DNA of 64,000 nt from Mycobacterium sp. DL99 (lineage in GTDB: Bacteria; Actinomycetota; Actinomycetes; Mycobacteriales; Mycobacteriaceae), in the NCBI RefSeq assembly GCF_004762045.1, contig NZ_SJOM01000007.1, forward strand, positions 4,565,609 through 4,629,608, in the 5' to 3' direction. Made by a program: the position numbers and the translations under genes. This document shows positions 16,391 to 25,081 of the stretch, piece after piece (position 1 is the first letter of the stretch; every line of letters begins with the position of its first letter). The notes beneath the pieces were generated by a model that had not been told where the DNA came from, ran no database searches, and saw nothing but the letters and a program-made list of their open reading frames with translations.

Positions 16391-17638
16391 CTAAGACTGG
16401 TAGGCCGGGCCGATTGCGCCCTGCTCCCGCAGGGAGGCGATCTGCTCGGCACTCAGGCCGATCCCGCCCAGGATGGCATCGGTGTGCTCGCCGAGCCCCG
16501 GCACCGCACCCATACCCAACTCCATGCCGCTGATCACCGGCGGCGGGAGCAGGGCCGAAATCTCCCCGTTGGGGGTGCCGACCTGACGCCACCGATCGCG
16601 CGCCTTCAGGTGCGGATGCGTGATGACCTCACTGGGCAGGTTGTATCGCGAATTGCCGATCCCGGCGTCATCGGCGGTCTGCTGAATGTCATCGAGATCA
16701 TGCTGGGCACACCAGGATTCAATGGCCTTGTTCAGCTCATCCCGATGCGCACAGCGGTCGGAGTTGGTAGCGAAGCGCGGGTCGTCGGCCAGATCGGGCC
16801 GCTCGATGATCTCTCGGGCCAGCCGCTGCCATTCCCGGTCGTTGGTGGTTCCCAGCACCACCGTCTGCCCGTCGCGGGTATCGAACGCGCCGTAGGGCGC
16901 CACGGCCGGCGAACTCATCCCCAGCGGAATCTGGTCGATCCCGGAGTGCTGGGTGTAGGCCAGTTGGTATCCCATGATGTCGGTCATGGTGTCGAACAGG
17001 CTGACCGCCACGGCGGGTGCGGCACCGGTGTCGCCCGTGCGCGCCCGGCCGAGCAACAGCGCCATGATGGACAGCGCCGAATACAGCCCCGTGGTGATAT
17101 CTGCCACCGCCGCACCGGGTTTGGCCGGCATGCCGGCATAGCCGGTCGACGCGCACGAACCGGACTCGGCCTGCACCAGCAGGTCGTAGGCGCGCTTGTG
17201 AGACAAGGGCCCACCGGGTCCGTAGCCGTCGATCTCCACCGGGATCACCTGAGGATGACGCACCTTGAGGTCCTCGGGCCCGAGCCCCAGGCGCGCGGTG
17301 GCGCCGGGGGCGAGGTTGGACACGAAGGCGTCGGCACCGTCGAGCAGCCGGTGCAGCACCTCCAAGCCCTCCGGCGACTTCAGATTGAGGGCGATCGATT
17401 CCTTACCCCGGTTGGCCCAGACGAAATGGGCCGCCTGGCCGAGCACCACATCGTCGTAGTCGCGGGCGAAGTCGCCGCCCTTGGGGTTCTCGATCTTGAT
17501 CACCCTGGCGCCGAAGTCGGCCAGCACCCGGGTGCACATCGGCGCGGAGACCGCCTGCTCCATCGCGATGACGGTGATACCGGCCAACGGTAGGGAGGAG
17601 CAGTCCGTCATCGGTGGTTCGCTCGTAAACTCGCTCAC
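16391..17638 (-). CDS. CaiB/BaiF family CoA transferase (class III)
   Basis: About 415 residues from the GTG at 17638, or 406 from the ATG at 17611. The GTG is favoured because it sits 4 bp after the SDR stop, but neither start has a clear ribosome site. The family pattern is complete: LADFGARVIKIE near residue 40, ANRGKESIALNLKSPEG, and YDLLVQAESG with the catalytic Asp at about residue 152. It transfers CoA between acids to activate a pathway acid. It is part of the six-gene operon under the 20.96-21.13-kb control region. Confidence 0.92.
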   Translation of the reverse strand: MSEFTSEPPMTDCSSLPLAGITVIAMEQAVSAPMCTRVLADFGARVIKIENPKGGDFARDYDDVVLGQAAHFVWANRGKESIALNLKSPEGLEVLHRLLDGADAFVSNLAPGATARLGLGPEDLKVRHPQVIPVEIDGYGPGGPLSHKRAYDLLVQAESGSCASTGYAGMPAKPGAAVADITTGLYSALSIMALLLGRARTGDTGAAPAVAVSLFDTMTDIMGYQLAYTQHSGIDQIPLGMSSPAVAPYGAFDTRDGQTVVLGTTNDREWQRLAREIIERPDLADDPRFATNSDRCAHRDELNKAIESWCAQHDLDDIQQTADDAGIGNSRYNLPSEVITHPHLKARDRWRQVGTPNGEISALLPPPVISGMELGMGAVPGLGEHTDAILGGIGLSAEQIASLREQGAIGPAYQS

Positions 17639-17642
17639 AACG

Positions 17643-18401
17643 TCACATAACCATGCCGCCATCGACCGGCAGAACCTGCCCGGTGATGTACGACGCGGCA
17701 TCGGAGGCCAGGAAGACGAACGCGCCCGCGACCTCGTCGGCCTCGGCCCACCGCTTGAGCGGGATGCGGTTCATCATGTTGGCCGAGAACTTCTCGTTGG
17801 TCCGGATGGTTTCCGTCATCGGCGTGGCCGCCAGCGGCGCCAGCGCGTTGACCATGATGTTCTTGGTCGCCAATTCACGTGCCAACGACTTGGTGAACCC
17901 GATCAGGCCGGCCTTGGCCGCCGAGTAGTTGACCTGCCCCAGGGTGCCGGTGATCCCGGCCGACGAGGTGACGTTGATGACGCGACCGGTCCCGTCCGTC
18001 GGCATGTGCGGCAGTGCGGCCTGCGTGACGTGGAAGGTGCCCATCACGTGGATGTCGAAGGTGACCCGGAATGTCTCGTCAGTCAGCTTCGGAAACATCG
18101 CCGGGGAGGTGACGCCGGCGTTGTTGACGACGATGTGCAGATTTCCCTCGCCGAGGGCTGCGGCCCGCGCGGCGGCGGCCACCGCGGCATCACGGTCACT
18201 GACGTCCAGCGCCGCGCTGTCGGCTTTGCCTCCCGCGGTGTTGATCCGGTCCGCGACCGCGGCCGCGGCATCCCCGCTGATGTCGGTGACGAGCACCGCG
18301 GCGCCGGCTCCGGCCAGCGCCTCGGAAACCGCGGCGCCGATCCCGGCGCCGGCCCCGGTCACCAGCGCCGAACGTCCGGTCAGGTCGAAATAGGTTCTCA
18401 T
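17643..18401 (-). CDS. Short-chain dehydrogenase/reductase (FabG-like)
   Basis: Classical SDR of 252 residues with the NAD(P) motif GAGAGIG near residue 16, NNAG, and catalytic YSAAK. Like FabG-type enzymes it ends in GGMVM. Its position between acyl-CoA dehydrogenase and CoA transferase genes fits a 3-hydroxyacyl-CoA dehydrogenase or the oxidation of a ring alcohol. The substrate is not visible. Confidence 0.93.
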   Translation of the reverse strand: MRTYFDLTGRSALVTGAGAGIGAAVSEALAGAGAAVLVTDISGDAAAAVADRINTAGGKADSAALDVSDRDAAVAAAARAAALGEGNLHIVVNNAGVTSPAMFPKLTDETFRVTFDIHVMGTFHVTQAALPHMPTDGTGRVINVTSSAGITGTLGQVNYSAAKAGLIGFTKSLARELATKNIMVNALAPLAATPMTETIRTNEKFSANMMNRIPLKRWAEADEVAGAFVFLASDAASYITGQVLPVDGGMVM

Positions 18402-18414
18402 CGAACGGGTCTCC

Positions 18415-19605
18415 TCAGTAGCTCTTGGGCAGGCCGAGAACGTTGGCGGCGAGGAAGTTCAGGATCATCTCCTGACTCACCGGTGCGATCTTCATCAGCC
18501 GGGACTCGCGGAAGAACCGGGAGATGTTGTATTCCTCGGAGTAACCCATCCCGCCGTGGGTCTGCAGCGCACGGTCGGCCGCGGAAAACCCAGCATCCGC
18601 ACACAAATATTTGGCCATGTTGGCCTCACGTCCACATGGCTTGCCGTTGTCGTAGAGCCAGGTGGCCTTGCGCAGGATCAACTCGGCGGCGTCGAGCCGG
18701 GCCAGCGAATCGGCCAGCGGGAACTGGATGCCCTGGTTCATGCCGATCGGCCGGTCGAACACCACCCGCTCGTTGGCGTACTTGACCGCACGGTCCAGTG
18801 CTACCCGGCCGATGCCGAGGGCCTCGGCCGCGATCAGCATCCGCTCCGGGTTGAGCCCGTGCAGGATGTACTTGAACCCCTTGCCTTCCTCGCCGATGCG
18901 GTGCTCGGCAGGCACCCGCAGATCGTCGATGAACAGCTCGTTGGAGCTCACCGCATTCCGGCCCATCTTGTTGATCGGACGGATCTCGACATGATCGCGG
19001 TCGAGGTCGGTCAAGAACAGGGTCAGACCCTCGGTCGGCTTCCCCCCGCGCTTCTGGACGTCCTCACGGGACTCGGTGCGGGTGAGCAGCAGGATCTTCT
19101 CGGACTCAAGCGCTTTGGAGATCCACACCTTGCGGCCGTTGACCACATAACTGTCGCCATCGCGCTTGGCGAGCGTGGTGATGCGCGAGGTATCCAGGCC
19201 GGCACCGGGTTCGGTGACGCCGAAGCATACATGCAGATCGCCGTTGACGATGCGCGGCAGGGTGGCCGCCTTCATCTCCTCGGAGCCGAATACGACCACC
19301 GGCTGCATCCCGAAGATCGACATGTGAATCGCGCTGGCGGCGTTCATGGCTCCGCCGGACCGGGCCACCTCCTCAGCCAAGATGGTGGCCTCGGTGATGC
19401 CGAGGCCGTGCCCGCCGTACTCCTCGGGGATGGTCATCCCGAGCCATCCCCCGCCGGCGATGGCGTCGTAGAACTCCTGCGGGAACTCGTGGGCCTGGTC
19501 CTTGGTCATCCAATAGTGATCGTCGAACTTGCCCGCCAGCTCCGCAACGGATTTGCGGATCAGCTGCTGGTCCTCGGTCAGCTCGAAGTTCATACCGCCC
19601 GACAC
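18415..19605 (-). CDS. Acyl-CoA dehydrogenase
   Basis: About 396 residues. The GTG at 19605 is chosen because AGGAGA stands 8 bp before it; an ATG at 19593 would remove four residues. Visible motifs are MTIPEEYGGHG, FGVTEPGAGLD (FAD site), GRKVWISKA and the C-terminal THGGMGYSEEY. The residues normally holding the Glu base read KIAPVSQEM, so the base is probably elsewhere. It is the second gene of the minus-strand operon that begins with the amidohydrolase at 20959. Confidence 0.92.
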   Translation of the reverse strand: MSGGMNFELTEDQQLIRKSVAELAGKFDDHYWMTKDQAHEFPQEFYDAIAGGGWLGMTIPEEYGGHGLGITEATILAEEVARSGGAMNAASAIHMSIFGMQPVVVFGSEEMKAATLPRIVNGDLHVCFGVTEPGAGLDTSRITTLAKRDGDSYVVNGRKVWISKALESEKILLLTRTESREDVQKRGGKPTEGLTLFLTDLDRDHVEIRPINKMGRNAVSSNELFIDDLRVPAEHRIGEEGKGFKYILHGLNPERMLIAAEALGIGRVALDRAVKYANERVVFDRPIGMNQGIQFPLADSLARLDAAELILRKATWLYDNGKPCGREANMAKYLCADAGFSAADRALQTHGGMGYSEEYNISRFFRESRLMKIAPVSQEMILNFLAANVLGLPKSY

Positions 19606-19645
19606 TGTGTGCTCTCCTATTTTCTCGGCCGAGAAGTCTCGGCAT

Positions 19646-20959
19646 TCAGTCTCGTGCGCCGGCAACGGCTTTGGCGTTCGCCTGGAAGTCGGCGAAGGTG
19701 GTGCCGGTCTTCTCCTTGTGACTCAACGCGCGGATGGACACATCGTGGCCTTCGGCCTGCTTGCGCAGTGCACCGACAGTCGCCTGCTCCTTGGGAACGT
19801 GGGCGAAGGGGTCGAAGTGGTAGAGCCGCATGGCGTTCTCATGGGTGATCTTGTTGATCTCGTCGTCGGGAACCTCGTAGGTGTCGAACACCGCGCTCAA
19901 TTCCTCGGGGGCCCCGGGCCACATCGAGTCGCTGTGCGGGTAGTCCATCTCCCAGCAGATGTTGTCCACGCCGATCTCGTGGCGGTTCTTCACCCCGACA
20001 GGGTCGGAGATGAAGCACGTCATGAAGTGCTCCCGGAACACCTCCGACGGCAACTTGCCGCCGAAGTCCTGATGCGTCCACGTCGAGTGCATGTCATAGG
20101 TGCGGTCCACCCGGTCCAGGAAGTACGGAATCCACCCGGTGCCGCCTTCGGACAACGCGATCTTCAGACCCGGATAGGCCTTGATCGGCGCTGACCACAA
20201 CAGATCGGCTGCGGCCTGCACGATGTTCATCGGTTGCAACGTGATCATCACGTCCATCGGGGCGTCCGGCGCCGTGATCGCCAATTTGCCCGACGATCCG
20301 ATGTGCACGTTCATCACGGTGTCGGTGTCAACCAGGGCCTCCCACAACGGCTTCCAGTACTCCAGGTCGTGGAAGGACGGGTAGCCCAGTGTCGACGGGT
20401 TCTCGGTGAAGGTCAGCGAGTGCACGCCCTTCTTCGATACCCGGCGCACCTCGTCGGCGCACAGCTGCGGATCCCAGATCGCCGGAATGGCCATCGGGAT
20501 GAACCGTCCGGGGTTGGATCCGCACCACTCGTCGATGTGCCAGTCGTTGTAGGCCCGGACCAGCGCCAGCGAGAAGTCGTCATCGTCGGTGGCGAACAAT
20601 CGCGCGGCGAAACCGGGGAACGAGGGGAAGTTCATGGTGGCCAGCACGCCGCCGGCGTTCATGTCCTTGACCCGCTCATTGGGGTCGTAGCAGCCCTTGC
20701 GGATCTCATCGAGCCCCTGGGGCTCCAGTCCGTACTCCTCCTTCGGCCGGCCCGCCACCGCGTTCAGCGCCACGTTCGGGATCACCGTGTCGCGGAACTG
20801 CCAGGTGTCGCTGCCGTCGGGGTTGTGCACCAGCCGTGGCGCCTCGTCGCGGTACTTCTCCGGAAGGTGGTTCTTGAACATGTTCGGCGGTTCGATGATG
20901 TGGTCGTCGACGCTGATCAGGATCATGTCGTCTTTGTTCACTGCCTCGCTCCGTCCCAT
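19646..20959 (-). CDS. Amidohydrolase-2 (ACMSD-like) family metal-dependent hydrolase
   Basis: Protein of 437 residues of the TIM-barrel amidohydrolase 2 group: SVDDHIIEP near residue 16 (DxH-type metal ligands), MNVHIG mid-protein, and WEMDYPHSDSMWPG. This group includes ACMSD decarboxylase and related hydratases/decarboxylases. It leads the six-gene minus-strand operon and shares a divergent control region with the Rieske operon. A paralogue lies at 38363-39532. Start could also be the GTG at 20941. Reaction unknown; decarboxylation or hydrolysis of a carbonyl acid is plausible. Confidence 0.88.
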   Translation of the reverse strand: MGRSEAVNKDDMILISVDDHIIEPPNMFKNHLPEKYRDEAPRLVHNPDGSDTWQFRDTVIPNVALNAVAGRPKEEYGLEPQGLDEIRKGCYDPNERVKDMNAGGVLATMNFPSFPGFAARLFATDDDDFSLALVRAYNDWHIDEWCGSNPGRFIPMAIPAIWDPQLCADEVRRVSKKGVHSLTFTENPSTLGYPSFHDLEYWKPLWEALVDTDTVMNVHIGSSGKLAITAPDAPMDVMITLQPMNIVQAAADLLWSAPIKAYPGLKIALSEGGTGWIPYFLDRVDRTYDMHSTWTHQDFGGKLPSEVFREHFMTCFISDPVGVKNRHEIGVDNICWEMDYPHSDSMWPGAPEELSAVFDTYEVPDDEINKITHENAMRLYHFDPFAHVPKEQATVGALRKQAEGHDVSIRALSHKEKTGTTFADFQANAKAVAGARD

Positions 20960-20974
20960 TGGCCGTCACATTGG

Positions 20975-21008
20975 TTCTCTATGAGAGAAAACTAGCTTCT
21001 CATCTAGA
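20975..21008. promoter_or_regulatory. Cluster of TTCTC/GAGAA half-sites in divergent promoter
   Basis: The amidohydrolase side of the divergent gap holds a palindrome TTCTCTATGAGAGAA, followed by another TTCTC and GAGAA, alternating with 5- to 7-bp spacing. These are the same half-sites as in the regulon palindrome, in everted order. A multi-site operator is likely. Confidence 0.55.
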
Positions 21009-21119
21009 GAGAATCAATGTCTGAGCCTGCTGACGAGGAGATTTAGCCAGGTCACCTCGCAACCCGACGGGTTCTTGTTGACCATCGCCACAAAAGATGG
21101 AAATCTCTTAGTCGGAAAT

Positions 21120-21134
21120 GAGAACCTGATTCTC
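21120..21134. promoter_or_regulatory. Regulon palindrome, copy C
   Basis: GAGAACCTGATTCTC is a full match to GAGAAY-N3-RTTCTC and sits in TGAGAACCTGATTCTCA. It lies 45 bp upstream of the CMD-family gene start and so at the head of the Rieske operon. Confidence 0.75.
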
Positions 21135-21178
21135 ATCACCGAGAGTCAGTGATGGGTCATCGAGAGGAGAACCGCCCC

Positions 21179-21709
21179 GTGCGCTTGGCCCCCTTGCCCG
21201 CCGAGGAGTGGGACGACGACGTGCGACGAGCACTGTCGGTAATGCTTCCCGAGGAGCGGCTCAATCCCGAGGGAGCGGGAACCGCGCTGTCGACGCTGGC
21301 CCGCCACCCCGCGCTGACCAAGGCGTTCCTGCGGTTCAGCAATCATCTGCTGTTCCGCTCGACGCTGGACCCGCAGATGCGAGAGCTTGCCATCCTGCGG
21401 ATCGCCCATCGCAAGAAATGCGAGTACGAGTGGGCCCACCACGCATTCATCGGCAAGTCCGAGGGACTCACCGATGAGCAGATCGCGAGCAGCACCAGCG
21501 GCGAAGGCTCCACCCCCCTCGACCAGTTGGTGCTCGATTCGGTCGACGAACTCGACGGGCAATCGGAGATCTCGGACGGCACCTGGGCCGCCCTGAGCGA
21601 GCACCTCACGGAGCGCCAGCGCATGGACCTGGTCTTCACAATCGGCGGCTATGGCCTGATGGCCATGGCTTACAACACCTTTGGAATTGCGCCGGAATCC
21701 GGCCACTAA
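21179..21709 (+). CDS. Carboxymuconolactone decarboxylase-like (AhpD-fold) protein
   Basis: About 176 residues from the GTG at 21179, chosen for GAGGAGA upstream; frame open to 21149. It shows the CMD/AhpD-fold core ILRIAHRKKCEYEWAHH near residues 80-100, with one Cys and not the CxxC of peroxidase AhpD, so thiol-peroxidase chemistry is unlikely. Proteins of this type sit in many mycobacterial catabolic operons and may open lactones or decarboxylate. First gene of the seven-gene Rieske operon, 26 bp before the oxygenase. Confidence 0.82.
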   Translation: MRLAPLPAEEWDDDVRRALSVMLPEERLNPEGAGTALSTLARHPALTKAFLRFSNHLLFRSTLDPQMRELAILRIAHRKKCEYEWAHHAFIGKSEGLTDEQIASSTSGEGSTPLDQLVLDSVDELDGQSEISDGTWAALSEHLTERQRMDLVFTIGGYGLMAMAYNTFGIAPESGH

Positions 21710-21735
21710 CTCCAGAACGAGAAAGTAGGTAGACA

Positions 21736-23085
21736 ATGGCGCACTTCCCCAAGCCAGCTGTCGGCAGCTGGACCGAGAATTGGCCTGAACTGGGCACCGG
21801 CCCGGTCAACTACGAGGATTCGATCGATCCCGAGCACTGGAAACTGGAGCAGCAGGCCATCTTCCGCAAGACCTGGCTGCAGATGGGCCGTGTGGAGCTG
21901 ATCCCCAAGAAGGGCCGGTACATCACCCGCGAGCTGCCGTCCGTCGGCCCCGGCACCTCGATCATCATCGTCAACGACGGCGAGCAGATCCGCGCCTTCT
22001 ACAACCTGTGCCGCCACCGCGGCAACAAGCTGGTCTGGAACGACTACCCGGGCGAAGAGGTCTCCGGCAGCTGCCGGCAGTTCGTCTGCAAGTACCACGC
22101 CTGGCGTTACGACCTCAAGGGCGACCTGACGTTCATCCAGCAGGAGCAGGAGTTCTTCGACGTCGACAAGGCCGACTACCCGCTCAAGCCCGTGCGCTGC
22201 GAGGTGTGGGAAGGCTTCATCTTCGTCAACTTCGACGACGACGCGGTGTCGCTTGAGGAGTACCTGGGCGAGTTCGCCGAGGGCCTCAAGGGTTATCCAT
22301 TCCACGAGATGACCGAGCACTACAGCTACCGCTCCGAGGTCAAGGCCAACTGGAAGCTGTTCATCGACGCGTTCGTCGAGTTCTACCACGCGCCGATCCT
22401 GCACATGAAGCAGGCGGAGAAGGAGGAAGCCGAGAAGCTCGCCAAGTTCGGCTTCGAGGCGCTGCACTACGACATCAAGGGCGATCACTCGATGATCTCG
22501 TCCTGGGGTGGCATGAGCCCACCGAAGGACCTGAAGATGGTCAAGCCCATCGAGCGCATCCTGCACAGTGGCCTGTTCGGGCCGTGGGATCGCCCCGACA
22601 TCAAGGGCATCCTGCCCGACGAGCTGCCGCCGGCGATCAACCCCGGCCGGCATTCGACGTGGGGCCAGGACTCGTTCGAGTTCTTCCCGAACTTCACCCT
22701 GCTCTTCTGGGCGCCGGGCTGGTATCTGACCTACAACTACTGGCCAACCGGTGTGGACAGCCACATCTTCGAGGCCGACCTGTACTTCGTGCCGCCGAAG
22801 AACCTGCGCGAACGACTGTCCCAGGAACTGGCCGCGGTGACGTTCAAGGAGTACGCGTTCCAGGACGCCAACACGCTGGAAGCCACCCAGACGCAGATCG
22901 GCACCCGCGCCGTACTCGACTTCCCGCTGTGCGACCAGGAAATCCTGCTGCGCCACCTGCACCACACCGCTCACAATTACGTCGACCGGTACAACGAGGC
23001 CAAGGCCAATGGGAATGGTTCAACGAACGGCAATCACGCCGCCCCGAGTGAGAAGGCCGCAGAAAAGGATGCCGCAAATGTCTAA
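21736..23085 (+). CDS. Rieske non-haem iron oxygenase, alpha subunit
   Basis: Oxygenase of 449 residues. The Rieske 2Fe-2S ligands are Cys92-His94 (LCRHRG) and Cys118-His121 (CKYHAW). The mononuclear iron site is DAFVEFYHAPILH with His218 and His223, plus a C-terminal acidic ligand. It is an oxygenase alpha subunit like those that hydroxylate aromatic rings, steroids or diterpenoids. No classic beta subunit, ferredoxin or reductase is next to it; the small gene that overlaps its end and the NTF2-like gene at 24635 may be accessory. The C-terminal tail is rich in Asn and Ala and probably disordered. Confidence 0.95.
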   Translation: MAHFPKPAVGSWTENWPELGTGPVNYEDSIDPEHWKLEQQAIFRKTWLQMGRVELIPKKGRYITRELPSVGPGTSIIIVNDGEQIRAFYNLCRHRGNKLVWNDYPGEEVSGSCRQFVCKYHAWRYDLKGDLTFIQQEQEFFDVDKADYPLKPVRCEVWEGFIFVNFDDDAVSLEEYLGEFAEGLKGYPFHEMTEHYSYRSEVKANWKLFIDAFVEFYHAPILHMKQAEKEEAEKLAKFGFEALHYDIKGDHSMISSWGGMSPPKDLKMVKPIERILHSGLFGPWDRPDIKGILPDELPPAINPGRHSTWGQDSFEFFPNFTLLFWAPGWYLTYNYWPTGVDSHIFEADLYFVPPKNLRERLSQELAAVTFKEYAFQDANTLEATQTQIGTRAVLDFPLCDQEILLRHLHHTAHNYVDRYNEAKANGNGSTNGNHAAPSEKAAEKDAANV

Positions 23086-23407
23086 GTTGCCTGAAGAATT
23101 CGCCGACCTGGAGCGGTTCAGCGACTGGTGCCTGCCCACCGAGGAGGAGCGCTATCAGAAGCGTCTCAACTCCTCGATGGACGAGATGCAGGAACTCTAC
23201 GACGCCGGTATGGCGCGCCTCGAGGACATCATGGTCTACGTCGATGCCCGCTTCCCGCTGGCGAGCATGCCGGACGACGCCAAGGCGCTGGTGCATCTCG
23301 GTCAATCCGTCGTCATGGTGAGCTTCCCGATCGAGGTGTGGAAGCAACCGCGGGTGCTCGACAGCGGTGCGGCCTACATCAATCTCATCAAGGAGCCGGT
23401 GGTTTAG
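23078..23407 (+). CDS. Small hypothetical protein coupled to Rieske oxygenase
   Basis: Protein of 109 residues starting 8 bp inside the end of the Rieske gene, so the two are translationally coupled. I do not recognise a family. It is acidic and helical, with PEEFADLERFSDWCLPTEEE near the N-terminus and WKQPRVLDSGAAYINLIKE at the C-terminus, no signal peptide or membrane segment. The tight overlap points to a partner of the oxygenase or of the amidohydrolase that follows 2 bp later. Confidence 0.75.
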   Translation: MSKLPEEFADLERFSDWCLPTEEERYQKRLNSSMDEMQELYDAGMARLEDIMVYVDARFPLASMPDDAKALVHLGQSVVMVSFPIEVWKQPRVLDSGAAYINLIKEPVV

Positions 23408-23409
23408 TC

Positions 23410-24651
23410 GTGTTGACCCTCAAAGCTGCGGGTCTTGTCGACGTCGATGCCGGGACGATCATTCGTCCCGGCATTGTCCGTGTCGACGGGGACCGAATCG
23501 TCGCCGTCGGAGACGGCAAAACAGACCCAGTTATAGGTCCTGATGACGAGATCATCGATCTCGGCGACTCCATCCTGCTGCCCGGCCTGATGGACATGGA
23601 AGTCAACCTGTTGATGGGCGGCCGCGGTGAGAACCCGGGCCTGTCCCAGGTACAGGACGATCCGCCGACCCGCGTGCTGCGGGCCGTGGGAAATGCCCGC
23701 CGCACCCTGCGCGCCGGGTTCACCACCGTGCGCAATCTCGGACTGTTCGTCAAGACCGGCGGATACCTGCTCGACGTCGCGCTGGGCAAGGCCATCGACG
23801 CGGGGTGGATCGACGGGCCGCGGATCATCCCCGCCGGCCACGCCATCACCCCCACCGGCGGGCACCTCGATCCGACGATGTTCGCGGCGTTCATGCCGGG
23901 CGTGCTGGAGCTGACCATCGAGGAGGGCATCGCCAACGGGGTCGATGAGATCCGCAAGGCGGTGCGCTACCAGATCAAGCACGGAGCTCAGCTGATCAAG
24001 GTGTGCTGCTCGGGCGGCGTCATGTCTCTCACCGGCGAAGCTGGGGCACAACACTATTCGGACGAGGAACTCCGCGCCATCGTCGACGAGGCGCACCGGC
24101 GCGGGCTGCGCGTCGCGGCCCACACCCACGGCGCCGAGGCCGTCAAACATGCCGTGGACTGCGGCATCGACTGCATCGAGCACGGATTCCTGATGGACGA
24201 CGAGGCCATCCAGAAGCTGGTCGACAACGATCGGTTCCTGGTCACCACCCGCCGGCTGGCCCAGGCCATGGACGTCTCGAAGGCGCCGAAGGTGTTGCAG
24301 GACAAGGCTGCCGAGATGTTCCCGAAGGCCGAGACATCGATCAAGGCGGCGTATGAGGCCGGAGTGAAGATCGCCGTCGGCACCGACGCACCGGCGATCC
24401 CGCACGGCAAGAACGCCGACGAGCTCGTCACGCTGGTGGAATGGGGTATGCCCCCGGCAGCGGTGCTGCGCTCGGCCACCACGATCGCCGCGGATCTGAT
24501 CAATGTCACCGACCGGGGCCGGCTGGCCGAGGGCCTTCTCGCCGACATCATCGCGGTGCCGGGTAACCCACTCGAGGACATCAGCGTTACACAACGTGTG
24601 AATTTTGTAATGAAAGGCGGTAAGGTCTTCCGCAATGAGCACATCAACTGA
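23410..24651 (+). CDS. Amidohydrolase family protein with altered N-terminal metal motif
   Basis: Protein of 413 residues like imidazolonepropionase/prolidase amidohydrolases: a small beta domain (residues 1-57), then the TIM barrel. Later metal ligands are present (Lys197, HTH 238-240, His258, GTDAP with Asp326), but the N-terminal HxH is replaced: the usual PGLIDMHxHL reads PGLMDMEVNL with Glu64 and Asn66. The GTG start at 23410 follows the preceding stop closely. It lies in the Rieske operon. The protein may use one metal, or a different mechanism. Family assignment sound, activity uncertain. Confidence 0.85.
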   Translation: MLTLKAAGLVDVDAGTIIRPGIVRVDGDRIVAVGDGKTDPVIGPDDEIIDLGDSILLPGLMDMEVNLLMGGRGENPGLSQVQDDPPTRVLRAVGNARRTLRAGFTTVRNLGLFVKTGGYLLDVALGKAIDAGWIDGPRIIPAGHAITPTGGHLDPTMFAAFMPGVLELTIEEGIANGVDEIRKAVRYQIKHGAQLIKVCCSGGVMSLTGEAGAQHYSDEELRAIVDEAHRRGLRVAAHTHGAEAVKHAVDCGIDCIEHGFLMDDEAIQKLVDNDRFLVTTRRLAQAMDVSKAPKVLQDKAAEMFPKAETSIKAAYEAGVKIAVGTDAPAIPHGKNADELVTLVEWGMPPAAVLRSATTIAADLINVTDRGRLAEGLLADIIAVPGNPLEDISVTQRVNFVMKGGKVFRNEHIN

Positions 24652-25081
24652 TTCCCCGACGCGGACCGAGGATCTGATCGAGATCCAGCAGGTGCTCGCC
24701 AAATACGCGGTGACCATCACCCAGGGCGACATCGACGGTCTGATCAGCGTTTTCACCCCCGACGGCACGTACAGCGCATTCGGCGAGACCTACACGCTCA
24801 ATCGCTTCCCGGTACTGGTGGACGCCGCCCCCAAGGGCCTGTTCATGACCGGCACCGCCCTGATCGACCTGGTCGAAGGGGCCGATACGGCGTCAGGCAC
24901 CCAGCCGCTGTGTTTCATCGAGCACTCCAAGCACGACATGCGCATCGGCTACTACCGCGACACCTACGAGCGGACCGCCGAGGGCTGGCGGCTGAAGACC
25001 CGCGCGATGACCTTCATCCGGCGCAGTGGCGATCACGACCACGGTCGGCCGCACGCGATCGGCAGGCCGGAAGCCGGATGA
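24635..25081 (+). CDS. SnoaL/NTF2-like protein (ring-hydroxylating beta-subunit fold)
   Basis: Protein of 148 residues with the NTF2-like pattern: DLIEIQQVLAKYAVTITQGD at the N-terminus, FTPDGTYSAFGE, a central strand block and YRDTYERTAEGWRLKTRAMTFIRR. It starts 17 bp before the end of the amidohydrolase gene. Proteins of this fold include beta subunits of Rieske dioxygenases and SnoaL-type isomerases. Being in the same operon as an alpha subunit with no other partner, a beta-subunit-like or cyclase role is possible. Confidence 0.82.
   Translation: MSTSTDSPTRTEDLIEIQQVLAKYAVTITQGDIDGLISVFTPDGTYSAFGETYTLNRFPVLVDAAPKGLFMTGTALIDLVEGADTASGTQPLCFIEHSKHDMRIGYYRDTYERTAEGWRLKTRAMTFIRRSGDHDHGRPHAIGRPEAG

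Noticed and set aside
15066..16394. Open frame opposite the thiolase and acyl-CoA dehydrogenase
   Set aside because: Crosses two real genes on the other strand; shadow.
19622..19635. TTCTCGGCCGAGAA palindrome upstream of the acyl-CoA dehydrogenase at 19605
   Set aside because: Shares half-sites with the regulon motif but with 4-bp spacing and everted order, and it lies inside an operon; too weak to count as a copy.
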